From assembly GCA_023678885.1 (NCBI GenBank), contig CM042965.1, positions 28,501,777-28,565,776 on the forward strand: 64,000 nt of DNA. The letters run 5' to 3'. Numbering within the stretch: the stretch's first letter is position 1; the number at the start of each line of letters is the position of its first letter. A program made the position numbers and the translations under genes. The stretch comes from Pogostemon cablin. Taxonomy: Eukaryota > Streptophyta > Magnoliopsida > Lamiales > Lamiaceae. Of the stretch, positions 23,601 through 33,514 are shown one piece after another. The notes under the pieces were generated by a model. That model saw nothing but the letters and a program-made list of their open reading frames with translations, was not told the origin of the DNA and ran no database searches.

Positions 23601-24090
23601 AGAACCAAACTTATGATCATAGTACCTTCTAAGGGAATTGAGAGTAAGAATCAATCTTAGGGGCTTGCAAACTTGTAAAAAGTTTAGAACCTAATTGTCT
23701 TGGCCATAGGGATTAGGGGAATATACATGATTGCTTCTATTCCATTTTCAATGACGTTTGTCATTAGAAACTTGCATGTCTAGGTGATGTCTTAATCTTG
23801 ATTACGGTTAAGCCTTGCATACTTCTTAGATTGCTCACCATCACCCATCATCCATCTCATATGTACATTTTCTATCTTTAATTGCTTTCCTGGTTGTTAA
23901 TTAATTGTAGTGTAATTAAACCTCCTCTTTATTGATTAGTCCTTCTAGAGTGAAATATCTTTCGAAAATGGATACATCACTTTCTTCCTTGGGTTCGATA
24001 TTATAAATTTTGCACTTGGTCACCACGTTCTATACAATGATAGAGTACGCTTACTCTTATCAATTTATACCAAAATTGAGATTAAGTTCA
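20609..24090 (+). repeat. 3' LTR of the Athila-like element, interrupted
   Basis: It starts TGATGAGTGTAAAAATCTCA and ends attaagttca at 24090. Without the solo LTR at 21740-23586 and one TTAAT copy it is 1630 bp, close to the 1654-bp left LTR. Similarity to the left LTR is high through both halves, for example gattgctcaccatcacccat at the right end. Confidence 0.88.
21740..23586 (+). mobile_element. Solo LTR (Athila/Tat type), 1847 bp, inside another LTR
   Basis: It starts TGATTGTCTTGAAATTCACC and ends ...attattcaaaca, flanked by a perfect TTAAT duplication at 21735-21739 and 23587-23591. It contains a hairpin, AAACACGGCC / GGCCGTGTTT with a 7-base loop (22080-22106), an upstream-type arrangement before catataaaaacc near 22374, and the phrase ctttgtggttcgataattt near its end. 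There is no internal domain, so it was reduced to one LTR by unequal recombination. Repeated cacggcc/ggccgtg motifs link it to the LTRs at 51982 and 56301. Confidence 0.88.
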
Positions 24091-24095
24091 ACTAT

Positions 24096-24569
24096 CCCCT
24101 ACAGAAATCCGAGATTCTATCCACCTATCCAAAACCTCCACAGCAATACAGAAAAGAAATGGAGACAAAGGATCTCCCTGACGAACTCTCCTTCCACACC
24201 CAAAGAAACCCGCAGGGCTTCCATTAATCAATACAGAAACCTTCGCTAAATTGAATATGACACTGATCCAGCTAATAAAAATATCATCAAAACCCATTTT
24301 CTACAAAACATATAAGATAAAATCCCACCGAAGAGTATCAAATGCTTTCCTTATGTCAATTTTGAAACCTACAGTTCACCGTGTAGACCTGTTCAAGCTA
24401 TTGAAACACTCCGAAGCTACTGCAATACTATTGTGAATGTTCCTCACTGGGATAAAACCAAATTGGTTCCCACTAAGATGATCATTCAGCACCGGCCGAA
24501 CTCTAGTGGCAAGTATTTTTGTGAAAACCTTGAAGAAAAAGTTACAGAGATTAATTGGCCTGTACTCCA
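24096..24569 (-). pseudogene. LINE ORF2 N-terminal RT part (5'-truncated end of the LINE)
   Basis: Minus-strand translation shows YRPINLCNFFFKVFTKILAT, NQFGFIPVRNIHNSIAVASE, FKIDIRKAFDTLRWDF and GCGRRVRQGDPLSPFLFCIA, the canonical fingers and palm motifs of a non-LTR reverse transcriptase. In-frame stops interrupt it (for example after FNSLNRSTR). The LINE stops at 24569, next to GCTTTGGTAGTTTTA (24570-24584), which is the second copy of the 15-bp target duplication at 5356-5370. Endonuclease and ORF1 are missing, as expected for 5' truncation. It continues at 15985 after the Athila-like insertion. Confidence 0.92.
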
Positions 24570-24584
24570 GCTTTGGTAGTTTTA

Positions 24585-25404
24585 AGGTTTATGAAGATTT
24601 TATTAGTTAATTGAACTTCCATGTGTATACTCCATACAACACTACTTGTGGTTTATTTTATATAAGATTATGCATTTTTAATCTATATTCAGAGTTTTTT
24701 GTGCATCATTAACTGTTATATAGAGTCTGAATATATATCTTGGTTATTGATTGAGTGTGTTCATTGCTGAACAGGATTCCATGTTATGATTCTAAGTGAG
24801 GGGAATGCGAAACTTCATTACAACTATCTTATATGAATATTTATTAATTGAATTGAATTCAGGTTAATAAGTGGGATAAAGAGGATAATTTCATAGTACC
24901 TATAAAGGAAGATCATATCAGGTTAAAGTATATAGTGCATGGAAAATAATTGATACTGATAGTACCTAGAAAGGGGGTGAAGTTGTGTTCTTGCTCCGAG
25001 GTAATTCACACGTGTTACACACTTATTTACTTGTTTTTATAGATTAGATTTGCATGACTTAGTGATGCGTCCATATTCCACAAGGCAGAGTCGGACATTG
25101 ACATATGGAAGGGAAATTAATGAGTGAAAATAGATGGCACGAAGAGCTACCTATCTTTTCACTTGTTCAAATCTCGATTATTCTCTACTGTTTTCTATTT
25201 TATTTGTTGTTTAATTATTTGCTTAGTAGATTAATTATAATTTCTCAATTAAATTGCCAAACCATAGTTTTAGTTAATTTAGATAATAATAAATTGATAA
25301 TCATCCGTCCTTTGAGTTCGATAATATAACTTGGTCGCTTATCAAAGCTACAATCACATCCTTTATACTTGGGGATTAATTGTGTGTTGAGAAAACGCCC
25401 ATCA
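24585..25404 (+). mobile_element. Right part of the outer solo LTR
   Basis: Sequence resumes directly after the LINE target repeat and runs to GAAAACGCCCATCA at 25404. The flank TAACA (25405-25409) matches the left flank TAAGA with one mismatch. It contains gtcctttgagttcgataat near 25308, equivalent to the near-end 'gggttcgata' phrase of the other Athila-type LTRs here. Rejoined length would be about 1.5 kb. Confidence 0.5.
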
Positions 25405-27235
25405 TAACACTTTTTTTTAAATGTAGGAACACTTAATAAAAATGTCACATTTACTTTAGTAATACTTCATAAAAGTTACAACAAAATATTTATGTAACGC
25501 TTTTTATAAAATTAAAAAATAAAATTGTTCTTGCTTGGATTTGATTCCATGACCTATGAATATGAGTAAAAGAAAAATATAATTTATTAATTGTGTATGT
25601 TGTGTGCGATATTTGAAAGATGAAAATGTTAAGTTAATTTGGAGTTGCGTATGCGAATATTTTTTTAACTATTATAACATATGAAATTTATTTATACACG
25701 TGCATATAAATTTATAAGGTGTTACAAAATGTGTAAAATATGTGTACATACTGTATTTACACATATAGTACATAAGTTATATGTTTGAGCTTATTTAGAG
25801 ACGTTGGGGTGCATTTCAGCTTCGATAATAGTAGTGTATTCTGTTAGGAGAAACAAATTCGAATCCATTTGAAGTACTGTATGTAGGATGGTAGCCCATT
25901 CTTTTTTGGTAAGAAGTCTTTAATCATTTCTTCGATTTCTTTTTAAAAAGAGAAGTTGTAAAGACATTGGCCACATCCATAACAGTGTGGCAGTCCGCAT
26001 TCACCGCAGCAGGAGGCGGTAGTATTTTCCATTTGTGTGGAGATAAATGATGTGGTTTTTGTAAGTTGAAATGTTAATTTATGTTTAGAAGTATAAATAG
26101 GGAGTATTTGAAATGCTTAGTCATTATCATAGGTAGTGTAGGTGTGACATTTGTCATGTAGTAGCCTAGTTGTAGAAGTATGTTGTTATTGTAAGGACAC
26201 ATATTTTGTTAAGGATGACAGATGTTGATGAATTGGAAAGAAGGTGTTATTTAATGATACACGTGTTATGTGATTGTAAATTTTATAAAGATAAAGATAA
26301 AGAAATATGACGTTGATGTTGATCATGTATGTATACTAATAGATTTTTAAAAAAAATGCTATGAAGTAAGTATATATTTTTAATCATTTGTTTTGTTTTA
26401 CATTGAAGTCAGTGAAAGTGATAATTTTAGGTGGTTGTTTAAAAATAAGATTAAATTATAAGGTAGATAATTCCCATATGTGATTCAAGTAGTTTAAAAG
26501 TTTTGCACTGTGGTAATTTTTTTACTTCTAAAGTAGTTGTCATGAGCATTTTTTCCATTAACGGAGCATTAGGGGTGACCAAAAGTGGTCCATAATAAGG
26601 TAGCTTAGCATTACGAGTGACAAAAATAATATCATTACAGTCCGTAATAAGGCAGCGTAGCATCAGGAGTGTCAAAAAATAATACTATTATAGTCTGTAA
26701 TAAGGCATACGACCACCACAAAAATAGTAGTTGAATTATTGCCCTAGAAAAATATAGTGGCCACATGAGATGGTATCAAAATTGCCTATTGGCTACAAAA
26801 GCTATCTATATAGCTGCTATGTTGTGCCATAGTGCGTCATGTGTGGCTTGCAAAATAGTTAATTAAGTTAGTAGGCCTAACGGTTTTTTGAGAAGACATA
26901 TGTACATGGGGTGGAAAAAGTAGAGCTTATCTGATGGAAAATATTGTTCACTTTATTCTTGATTGGAGCATTTTGCGAGTGTTTCTAAGGGATCAGTGGA
27001 GCTGTGTTGGGGTTTGTTGCTGGTTCCTGCATCATCAACTGGGAGACACGATAAGAGTGTGTTGCGTGAGTAAGTGGTCTCTGTATACTGCGTTGTGGTG
27101 GTTCTTACGCGGAGTAGGTACTCGCTATTTGGGAACATGCTGTTGATTCTTTCAACAGTTAGTGGAGTACCCTACCGTTGGTACAAAGATATGAATAATT
27201 TTCTAATAAGTTATACGTAGTTCAGTTTGAGTAAG
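25405..27235. other. Unassigned AT-rich stretch at the Helitron 3' side
   Basis: There is no clear gene apart from a very short Cys-rich reading frame (25943-26032). A phrase ttggatttgattccatgacct near 25535 resembles text common in plant DNA transposons. The interval should contain the 3' end of the minus-strand Helitron, but I could not place a CTRR terminus and hairpin with confidence. Confidence 0.4.
25943..26032 (-). CDS. Very small Cys-rich reading frame, 29 residues
   Basis: The minus strand reads from ATG at 26032 to TAA at 25943 and encodes METT-like start MENTTASCCGECG followed by LPHCYGCGQCLYNFSF. Seven of 29 residues are Cys, spaced like a zinc or metal-binding knot (CCxxC...CxxCxxC). 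It resembles a metallothionein fragment or the tail of a zinc finger, but it matches nothing I can name. It lies downstream of the RPA-like pseudogene on the same strand and could be a leftover exon of that gene. A TATAAATAG at 26092-26100 is on the opposite strand. Existence as a gene is doubtful. Confidence 0.2.
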   Translation of the reverse strand: MENTTASCCGECGLPHCYGCGQCLYNFSF

Positions 27236-29533
27236 GTATTAAGTGCACCTTTCGTTGCAGTTCAAAGAGTTCTTCAGCTATTATCTTTAGTAGTATAGTA
27301 CCATCCTCATCCTCAATGAATATAGTCAGCTTCCCAGTTTTATCATCCAGCTCAGCTTGTATTCGAAACCTGTACAATGTAAGAATATGTTGACGTTAGT
27401 GTTTTAATATAAATTGTATGAGATATATAACAGCTAAAGGGATTGCAAACTACATTTACTTTGACATACTATGTATGAGATGTATAATAGTTGAAAGGGT
27501 TGCAAACTACATTTACTGTGACATGCTGTGTAATCTCGCTTTCATTGTAATTCATCATTTGTAAGTCCACTAACATAACATCTCATATTTAAGGAAATAA
27601 GCAGGATTCTTGCAGTTTAGCATAATGTCTTAATTTATTTCCAAACACATGAAATTTGTCATGCAAAAGAAAATAAGGTAATTATCATTAGACTACTAAA
27701 TTACTGTATACTTAAAAAAATAGTAAAAGTATTTTGTTAAGAACCAAAGTGGAGCTGATTTTTTCCAGTATTCGAAAAGGAATAAGGGTGCAACACATGA
27801 ATATCTGATGAAACATTTAAGCTTGTTTTGCAATTGTGTTTATAGGTAAGCCTTAGAACTTAAATTAATAGTGTCGTAATTGTATTATGAGTTAATGCTC
27901 TATTTTTTTAATTATTATAAGGTTTCGACACTCTGAAAATGCATTTTTATTTGTCCAACGATAGCAGGAGCCCTCAGGGGGTGTATAAAGAGGAAGGGCC
28001 CGAAGAGGAAGATTAGGGTTCAAAATTCCTCATTCGATTATAGGAGTGCAGGGGCAACTTCACAGGATTCCTTAGCAGATGTTCTTAAATGGTTCTAGTG
28101 AGTATTAATATTGCTTCACTTTAGCAGAGCAAGAAAGGGACTAACCATTATGCTATGATTGTTTGGAAGGTTGGTGTTTTCTATCTTTTTGTTATGTCTT
28201 CTTGTATTGTTATATAATACTCCCTCAGTCCCGTAGAAGTTAGTATATTTTTTTTGGGCACGGAGATTAATGAGTATAATAATTTAATATAAAGTGAAGT
28301 AAGGTGAAGTAAAGTGAAGTGAGAGAAATAATATTTAATGTGCAGTGGGTAGTTGTATTAGAGGTGATATGTGGGCCCATGAGATTAAATTAATTATTTT
28401 TGTGTGGATCCCATGTATTAAAAAGGAAATGTGTCAACTTTAGTGGGACAAACCAAAAAGGAAAGTGTGTCAACTTCTATGGGACGGAGGGAGTAATAAA
28501 TTGCACACAACATACACAAATAATAAACTGTATATTGTTTCCACTCATATTCAATACCACCTGAAAACCATATGCATCACACTGATAATTACAAATTTTA
28601 AATAGCAAATCATAATATTGCCCTGGACACCCTTAACCGAAAGAAACATTCATGCCAAAAAATCAAAATTGATAATGTTATCCAAAAATATATGTTCGCC
28701 AAAAATGTAGAAGTTAAGATTTAAGAATAACTGTAGTGCTGCATATGAAATTAGCTAAGAGGTGGCGGAGAAGAATAGATTTAATTTTTGAAGTAGGTAA
28801 GAGTTAGATTGGGATGTGATATTGAAATTAATGCATAAAAATACTTATGTACCTGTAAATTGTTAAATTATATTAGCACAAGCAAATAAATTGTGGTGAT
28901 ATGTAGTTATACTTAATTTTTTTTTCTTTGAGTGTCCACATAGTAGGATTTTTCTGTGGTAAGAAATCAACACTCCATAGTTATAGGTGTTTTCAATTGT
29001 CAACTTGTAATTTTATATAGTATGAAACATTGATTGGTAATGTTATATGTGTGTTGATTGATCTTATTTTGTGGTCTTAACAAGTAGGTTAAGTTTATGT
29101 TATCGTATATTATGACTGAATATGAGGCTTGTGTATTTAGGAGCTTACAGTGATTTGGGGCTGGAGAAGTCTTTCATGCAGTAGTTATATGTGAATTCAG
29201 ACCCGTATGCGATGCCTCCAGGATTACCATATTCTAGGCAGACAAGAAAGTACAGTCTCTGCTCCGTATCTGTGACTCTGAATGAGCCTTTGACCCAGAA
29301 GGATTTAACCTATGTATATACAAGATGTTATTTCAAGAGTGTGGTATATAAGTGACAACGTATAGTGTGTTATTATATGTAAAAGAAATATTTACTTTTG
29401 CAGGTTGACTAAGCATATCCCTTATTGTTTTGATTTGAAAGGGAAGTGGACGATCTTGAATTTGGTATTTTTTTATACAGTCTGTTGTCAATGATGTCTT
29501 GTACGTAGGTTTTATTGGATTGCAACCTGCACA
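27236..29533 (-). pseudogene. Helitron RPA-like gene, C-terminal exons
   Basis: Minus-strand segments resemble the replication protein A large-subunit-like (OB-fold) proteins carried by plant Helitrons. At 29533-29403: KPTYKTSLTTDCIKKYQIQD and PLPFQIKTIRDMLSQPAK. At 29310-29150: FWVKGSFRVTDTEQRLYFLV and YGSEFTYNYC. At 27371-27240: FRIQAELDDKTGKLTIFIED followed by GTILLKIIAEELFELQRK, the C-terminal OB domain. The segments are separated by intron-sized gaps, one of which received a Stowaway MITE (28220-28493). The gene's N-terminal half is at 38485-39400, beyond the Tekay insertion. RPA-like proteins bind single-stranded DNA, presumably during rolling-circle transposition. Confidence 0.75.
28220..28493. 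mobile_element. Stowaway-like MITE, 274 bp
   Basis: Ends read CTCCCTCAGTCCCGTAGAAG and tatgggacggagggag, flanked by TA at 28218-28219 and 28494-28495. It shares its interior (taatttaatataaagtgaag, ttaatgtgcagtgg) with the copy at 2006-2236. A short aagtgaagta duplication makes it longer. It sits in an intron-like gap of the RPA pseudogene. Confidence 0.9.
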
Positions 29534-30238
29534 TACATATACTAATATGATAAAATGCGATCAATTTAACATGGTAAATGTAGTTAATGGAAATACCCTT
29601 TTTTGTGTAGGAGTTAGTTTAATATATAAATTTGCTGGTTAGAAAGGTAGAATAATTTTTAGATAATGGATAATTTTTGTAGTAACACTAATATAGAACG
29701 GAATGTTACCAGGATTCCAGTTATCTAGCCTATGGAAGGGGTGGGTCAAGCAGTATGGTGCTGTTTGTAAGAGTTCCTACTAAAATCCCTGCAAGTGTGT
29801 TGTGGTGTGATACCCGAGCTTCTTACTATTCATGTGTCAATATAATTTAATTTGTGTTATGTGCATTTTATAATTATGTGATAATTATGTGGCAATTATG
29901 TGATAATAATGTGATAATTATGTGATAATTGTTTCTACATTTTATTTATCGTTACATTTAATTTGAGACATTCGTGATAAAAATTGTGACAGTATGTGAA
30001 TATATGTGTGCATAAATATTTATGTGCAATAATTTGGATATATGAGTAAATTATTTTATGTGTATAAATACACTTTTCTTAATTATTAAGTATCACACGT
30101 GTTCTCGTAATAATAATAGTGGTAAGAAAATGTACACGTATGTATTAATTTGTAAATGTATTATATCTTAGCTATTAAGTATTGCACGTAAATTAAGAAT
30201 GGATAATAATAAAATATAATAATAAAAAAAGATAAAGT

Positions 30239-30296
30239 TGGGGCGGTGGGATAGTCGCGTACGACTTCCACCCCACCCCTCTATATATATATATAT
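30239..30296 (+). promoter_or_regulatory. LTR core promoter with inverted repeat and TATA run
   Basis: An imperfect stem, GGGGCGGTGGGATAGTCG against CGACTTCCACCCCACCCC with loop CGTA, abuts the TA-rich TATA box at 30282. The same arrangement lies at 36894-36946 in the right LTR. The role as promoter is inferred from position in the LTR and TATA sequence. Confidence 0.5.
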
Positions 30297-31106
30297 GCTA
30301 ACCCTGTTCAGGGTAATTGGAAAGCATAAGCAAAAAAAAAAAGAAAAAAAAGAGAGAGAAGAAAGGGAGAGAGAGAAAGAAGAGAAAGAGAAGAGGGAGC
30401 GCGCCGGAACGTGCGTGTCGGAGCGAATTAGTTACAGTTCTTTACGGGATTTATATTACTGTCGGAATCCAGGTAAGTAGAAGTCCAACTACAATGCTTA
30501 AACTTGCTGTTTGTGAATTATTTGTGATTAATATGTGATAATTATGTTATGTGTTATTTTTGATTAATTTAATTACGTTATGAATTATTTAGAGATTAAT
30601 TTGTGATACAAGCTGGGGATTTATGTGATTTGGGAAAAGTAAGGTTCATATTCAACAATATTATTTGTAAATTATTTGTGATAATTTTGTGATACAAGTT
30701 GTGGATCTATGTGATTAGAAATAATATCATTATCCTATATAGATCTGTGTGATTGGAAACTATTGAAAATATATTTATATGATTTGAGAAAATATTGGTT
30801 ATAAGGATCTGTGGGATCCAAGATCAAGTTGTTATTCTAAAAAGAGATCTGTGTGATCCATGGTGAAGTGGTTATTCTATAAATTGATCTATGTGATTGA
30901 GGTGAAGTTGTTATTTCAGAAGTGGATTTGTGTGAATTGAAATTAAGTTGTTACTTTATTGTTATTAAATGTTGATATTGATATTGTAAATGGTTTATGA
31001 TGTACATTTAATTGTTCTGGGTGCATACCATGCATAAACATGAAAAGTGTTTTCCTCAAAATTAATAAGATATTAATGGTGTGTGCGGCCACTATATATG
31101 CATCTC

Positions 31107-31250
31107 TGTCAGGGTTCAAAAAAATTGTTCCCGACACTTTATTAGGGTTTCGAAAAAATCGTCCCCAACACTCTGTCAGAGTTCGAAAAAATTGTTCTCG
31201 GTACTTTATTTGGGGTTCGGGAAAATCATCCCCATTGAGCTCATTTGGGG
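31107..31250 (+). repeat. ~40-bp tandem units in the Tekay LTR
   Basis: Four units built around gggttcgaaaaaatcgtccc and cactctgtcag or a variant occur in a row; the right LTR has the same at about 37778-37920. They create a 100-residue open frame in each LTR (31040-31342 and 37711-38013) that is repetitive and unlikely to be a gene. Confidence 0.8.
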
Positions 31251-31760
31251 TGCATATCATAAGTGTGTCGTGGGGATCCCTCAACGTGAATAGTTTTCAA
31301 AATAAAAGAGATCAACTAGAAAGATTAGGAAGTAGGCGATAGAGAACTAAATGCATTTTCATGCACTAACATGCATGATTTCTACTTACTGAGATTTTTG
31401 TCTCACTAGTTTATGCATTGTAGGTGAGCCTGTTGATGTTTGAGGTTGTGATGTGACTGTGCAAGCTGTGGAACTCCTTCAGGGTCTTGAGCGGATGTAC
31501 ATAGATGACGACCTGTTGGGCTAGACCGTGGGTTTATTTTGTTTCCGCTGATATTTTGTTATGTAATATAATAAGTATTGTCACGAGTTTGTCTGGTTTG
31601 AAGTGGTATCAGAAACCAGTTACGTATGTTGAACTGGTGTGATGGTGTTGGTTATAAACATATTATGTGAAAAAAAATTTATATGCATGTTTTTATAATG
31701 ATGATGTTTATGTTAAATCATACTTGAATTATAAGTTGTGTAAGGTGGGTCGTGTCAGAG

Positions 31761-31772
31761 TGGTATCAGAGC
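31761..31772 (+). other. Tekay primer-binding site (initiator Met tRNA)
   Basis: TGGTATCAGAGC lies three bases after the LTR end and is complementary to the 3' end of initiator Met tRNA. Confidence 0.93.
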
Positions 31773-31921
31773 ACGGCTTAGGTCCTGCAGACTGTCTATG
31801 TACAAGAGCTCATTCCTTGGGAGCGCAGCCTTGCGTGTAAGTGTTATTTTCATTCTGTATTGTTATGTGTCTTATAAATTATATTGGCCATGGGGTGTAG
31901 GAAGCGTAGTTAGTAGACAAT

Positions 31922-32700
31922 ATGGTAAGTGCTACAGGTGAAAGTTCTGAAGGGGATAGGACTGCTGAGCAAGCAGCACCTCCTGAAGGGAATAATCGTG
32001 ATGCGGTGATTACTCGACTAATGGAATTGGTTGAGCGTCAGTCCCAACAGATACAACAACTGATTCAGCAGAGAGATATGGATGGACAACCAGAGGGTAA
32101 TGCAAATCAAGATAGACGTTAAGTAGAACGTGTGGAAATGGTTTGTGAGAGGTTTCGAAAGCTGAGCCCTCCAATATTTGAGGATGCAGCAGACCCCACA
32201 GATGCAGAGGATTGGTTACGCATGGTGGAAAACATGTTTCAATACAGTAGAATTCCTGATGGGGACAGAGTGTTGTGTGCTTCTTTCATGTTACGAGGAA
32301 GTGCAGGCCACTGGTGGGATACGATTAAAAGTATCGATGATGTCACGACTATGACTTGGGAAAGGTTTAAGGAGCTTTTCAGAAACAAGTACTTTACGGC
32401 ACCAGTAAGATCCATGAAGATGAACGAGTTCATACAGTTGAGGCAAGGTAGCATGTCAGTCACAGATTACCTTCGTAAGTTTGAGCAGTTGTCGAGGTTT
32501 GCTGAACATATGGTGAGTACGGAGGCACTGAAAGTGGAGAGATTTGTGGAAGGCTTAAGGCCTGAACTTTACATAGATGTGAGTATGGCGGCACTACATG
32601 GAGCAACATACTCACAAGTTGTAGAAAGGGCTTAAATTGCTGAGCAAGCGGAGATGAGGATCAGACAAGCACAAGCTATCGGACATCAATTTCAGTAGAA
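31922..32700 (+). pseudogene. gag: Tekay gag (nucleocapsid precursor), broken
   Basis: A start ATG at 31922 follows a 150-bp leader. The N-terminal part has a predicted coiled coil (MELVERQSQQIQQLIQQRD). A TAA at 32120 interrupts it. The capsid domain at 32132-32635 shows RFRKLSPPIFEDAADPTDAE, DWLRMVENMF, GHWWDTIKS and TDYLRKFEQLSRFA, the Retrotrans_gag fold that assembles virus-like particles. A second stop follows ERA at 32635, then further stops to 32820 before the zinc knuckle. It cannot yield full-length Gag. Confidence 0.9.
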
Positions 32701-32830
32701 ACCAGTACAGCAGTTTGGGAGAGTTGATAAGAGGCCGATGTCATTTCAGAGTCCGAAATCAAATGTTCAAGTGGAGCAAGGATAGAGATGAGGAGAACCC
32801 AACAAGCATCCCAAATTCGATTAGGGTAAG

Positions 32831-33514
32831 GTGCCACCAGTGCCGCCACTACCTATATGCCCTAATTGTCTTAGATCACATGGTGGAGAGTGGCAAATTC
32901 CTCCGAGAACGTGTTACACATGCGGGGAGAAAGGACATTTGACTACTACTTGTCCTAAGAAAGGGAAGCAGGGACAGCAGGGAAGGGCTCCAGCTAGGGT
33001 GTATACTTTGACGCGAGAAGAGGCAGATGCGAATCCCTCAGTTGTCATGGGTAAGTTCTCTATTTTTGGTACTTCTACATATGTGTTATTTGATTCTGGA
33101 GCAACACATTCATTTGTATCCACAGAGTATGTGAGGAAGCTGGGTGGAACACCTAACTTGATAGAAGCTAATTATGACGTGATGATACCTTCTGGTGAGT
33201 CAAAGCAAACTAATCAACTTCTTCGAGGTTGTGTTATTCCTATTGAAGGAAGACAACTCCTCGCTAATTTGATTGTGTTAAGTATGAATGAGTATGATAT
33301 CATATTGGGCATGGATTGGCTGTCAAAATACGGTGTTACAATAGATTGTCAGAAGAAGAGTATCACTTTTCAACCAGTGAAAGGAGAACCGTTCACTTTT
33401 GTTGGAATCAAGAAAAGCTTCATATTTCTGATGATATCAGCAGGAAAAGCACAGCGGTTGTTGAAAAGTGGTTGTGAGGGGTATCTGGTGAGTGTAATGA
33501 ATGTTGAGGGATAG
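32831..33514 (+). pseudogene. Tekay zinc knuckle and aspartic protease
   Basis: This is a 227-residue open segment. Residues 28-41 are CYTCGEKGHLTTTC, a perfect CX2CX4HX4C nucleic-acid-binding knuckle, preceded by a second Cys/His group (CPNCLRSHGGEW). The retroviral-type protease follows with VLFDSGATHSFVS (catalytic Asp at residue 88) and later IILGMDWLSKYG. It normally cleaves the polyprotein. The frame ends at a stop after NVEG (33512), where the linker to RT would continue. Confidence 0.9.

Larger units (their letters stand above)
15991..24090 (+). mobile_element. Non-autonomous Athila-like LTR retrotransposon with a single ORF
   Basis: LTRs lie at 15991-17644 and 20609-24090; the right one is interrupted by a solo LTR. 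Flanks are AATAT (15986-15990) and ACTAT (24091-24095), a 5-bp target duplication with one mismatch. The primer-binding site TGGCGCCGTTGCC is complementary to Asp tRNA, as in Athila elements. The internal region is only 2964 bp and contains one long ORF (375 residues), a conserved Athila-type 3' motif and a polypurine tract. Protease, RT, RNase H and integrase are all absent, so mobilisation would have to be supplied in trans. It is inserted in the RT region of the LINE. Confidence 0.88.
29806..31757 (+). repeat. Tekay 5' LTR, 1952 bp
   Basis: It starts TGTGATACCCGAGCTTCT and ends GGTCGTGTCA. It includes tgtgataatt-rich phrases near 29870-29930, an imperfect inverted repeat (ggggcggtgg ... 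ccaccccacccc, 30239-30278) immediately before a TATATATATATATA box at 30282-30296, a purine-rich stretch at 30330-30400, and about four ~40-bp repeats at 31107-31250. Confidence 0.95.

Noticed and set aside
25405..25760. Possible CACTA or MULE remnant with aacacttttt-like ends
   Set aside because: The inverted similarity is short and AT-rich and no target duplication could be defined.
26953..27146. Short frames on both strands near the RPA C-terminal exon
   Set aside because: There are no OB-fold motifs and no conserved splice context; likely chance.
31040..31342. 100-residue frame present in both Tekay LTRs
   Set aside because: It is built largely from ~40-bp tandem units and has no recognisable domain.
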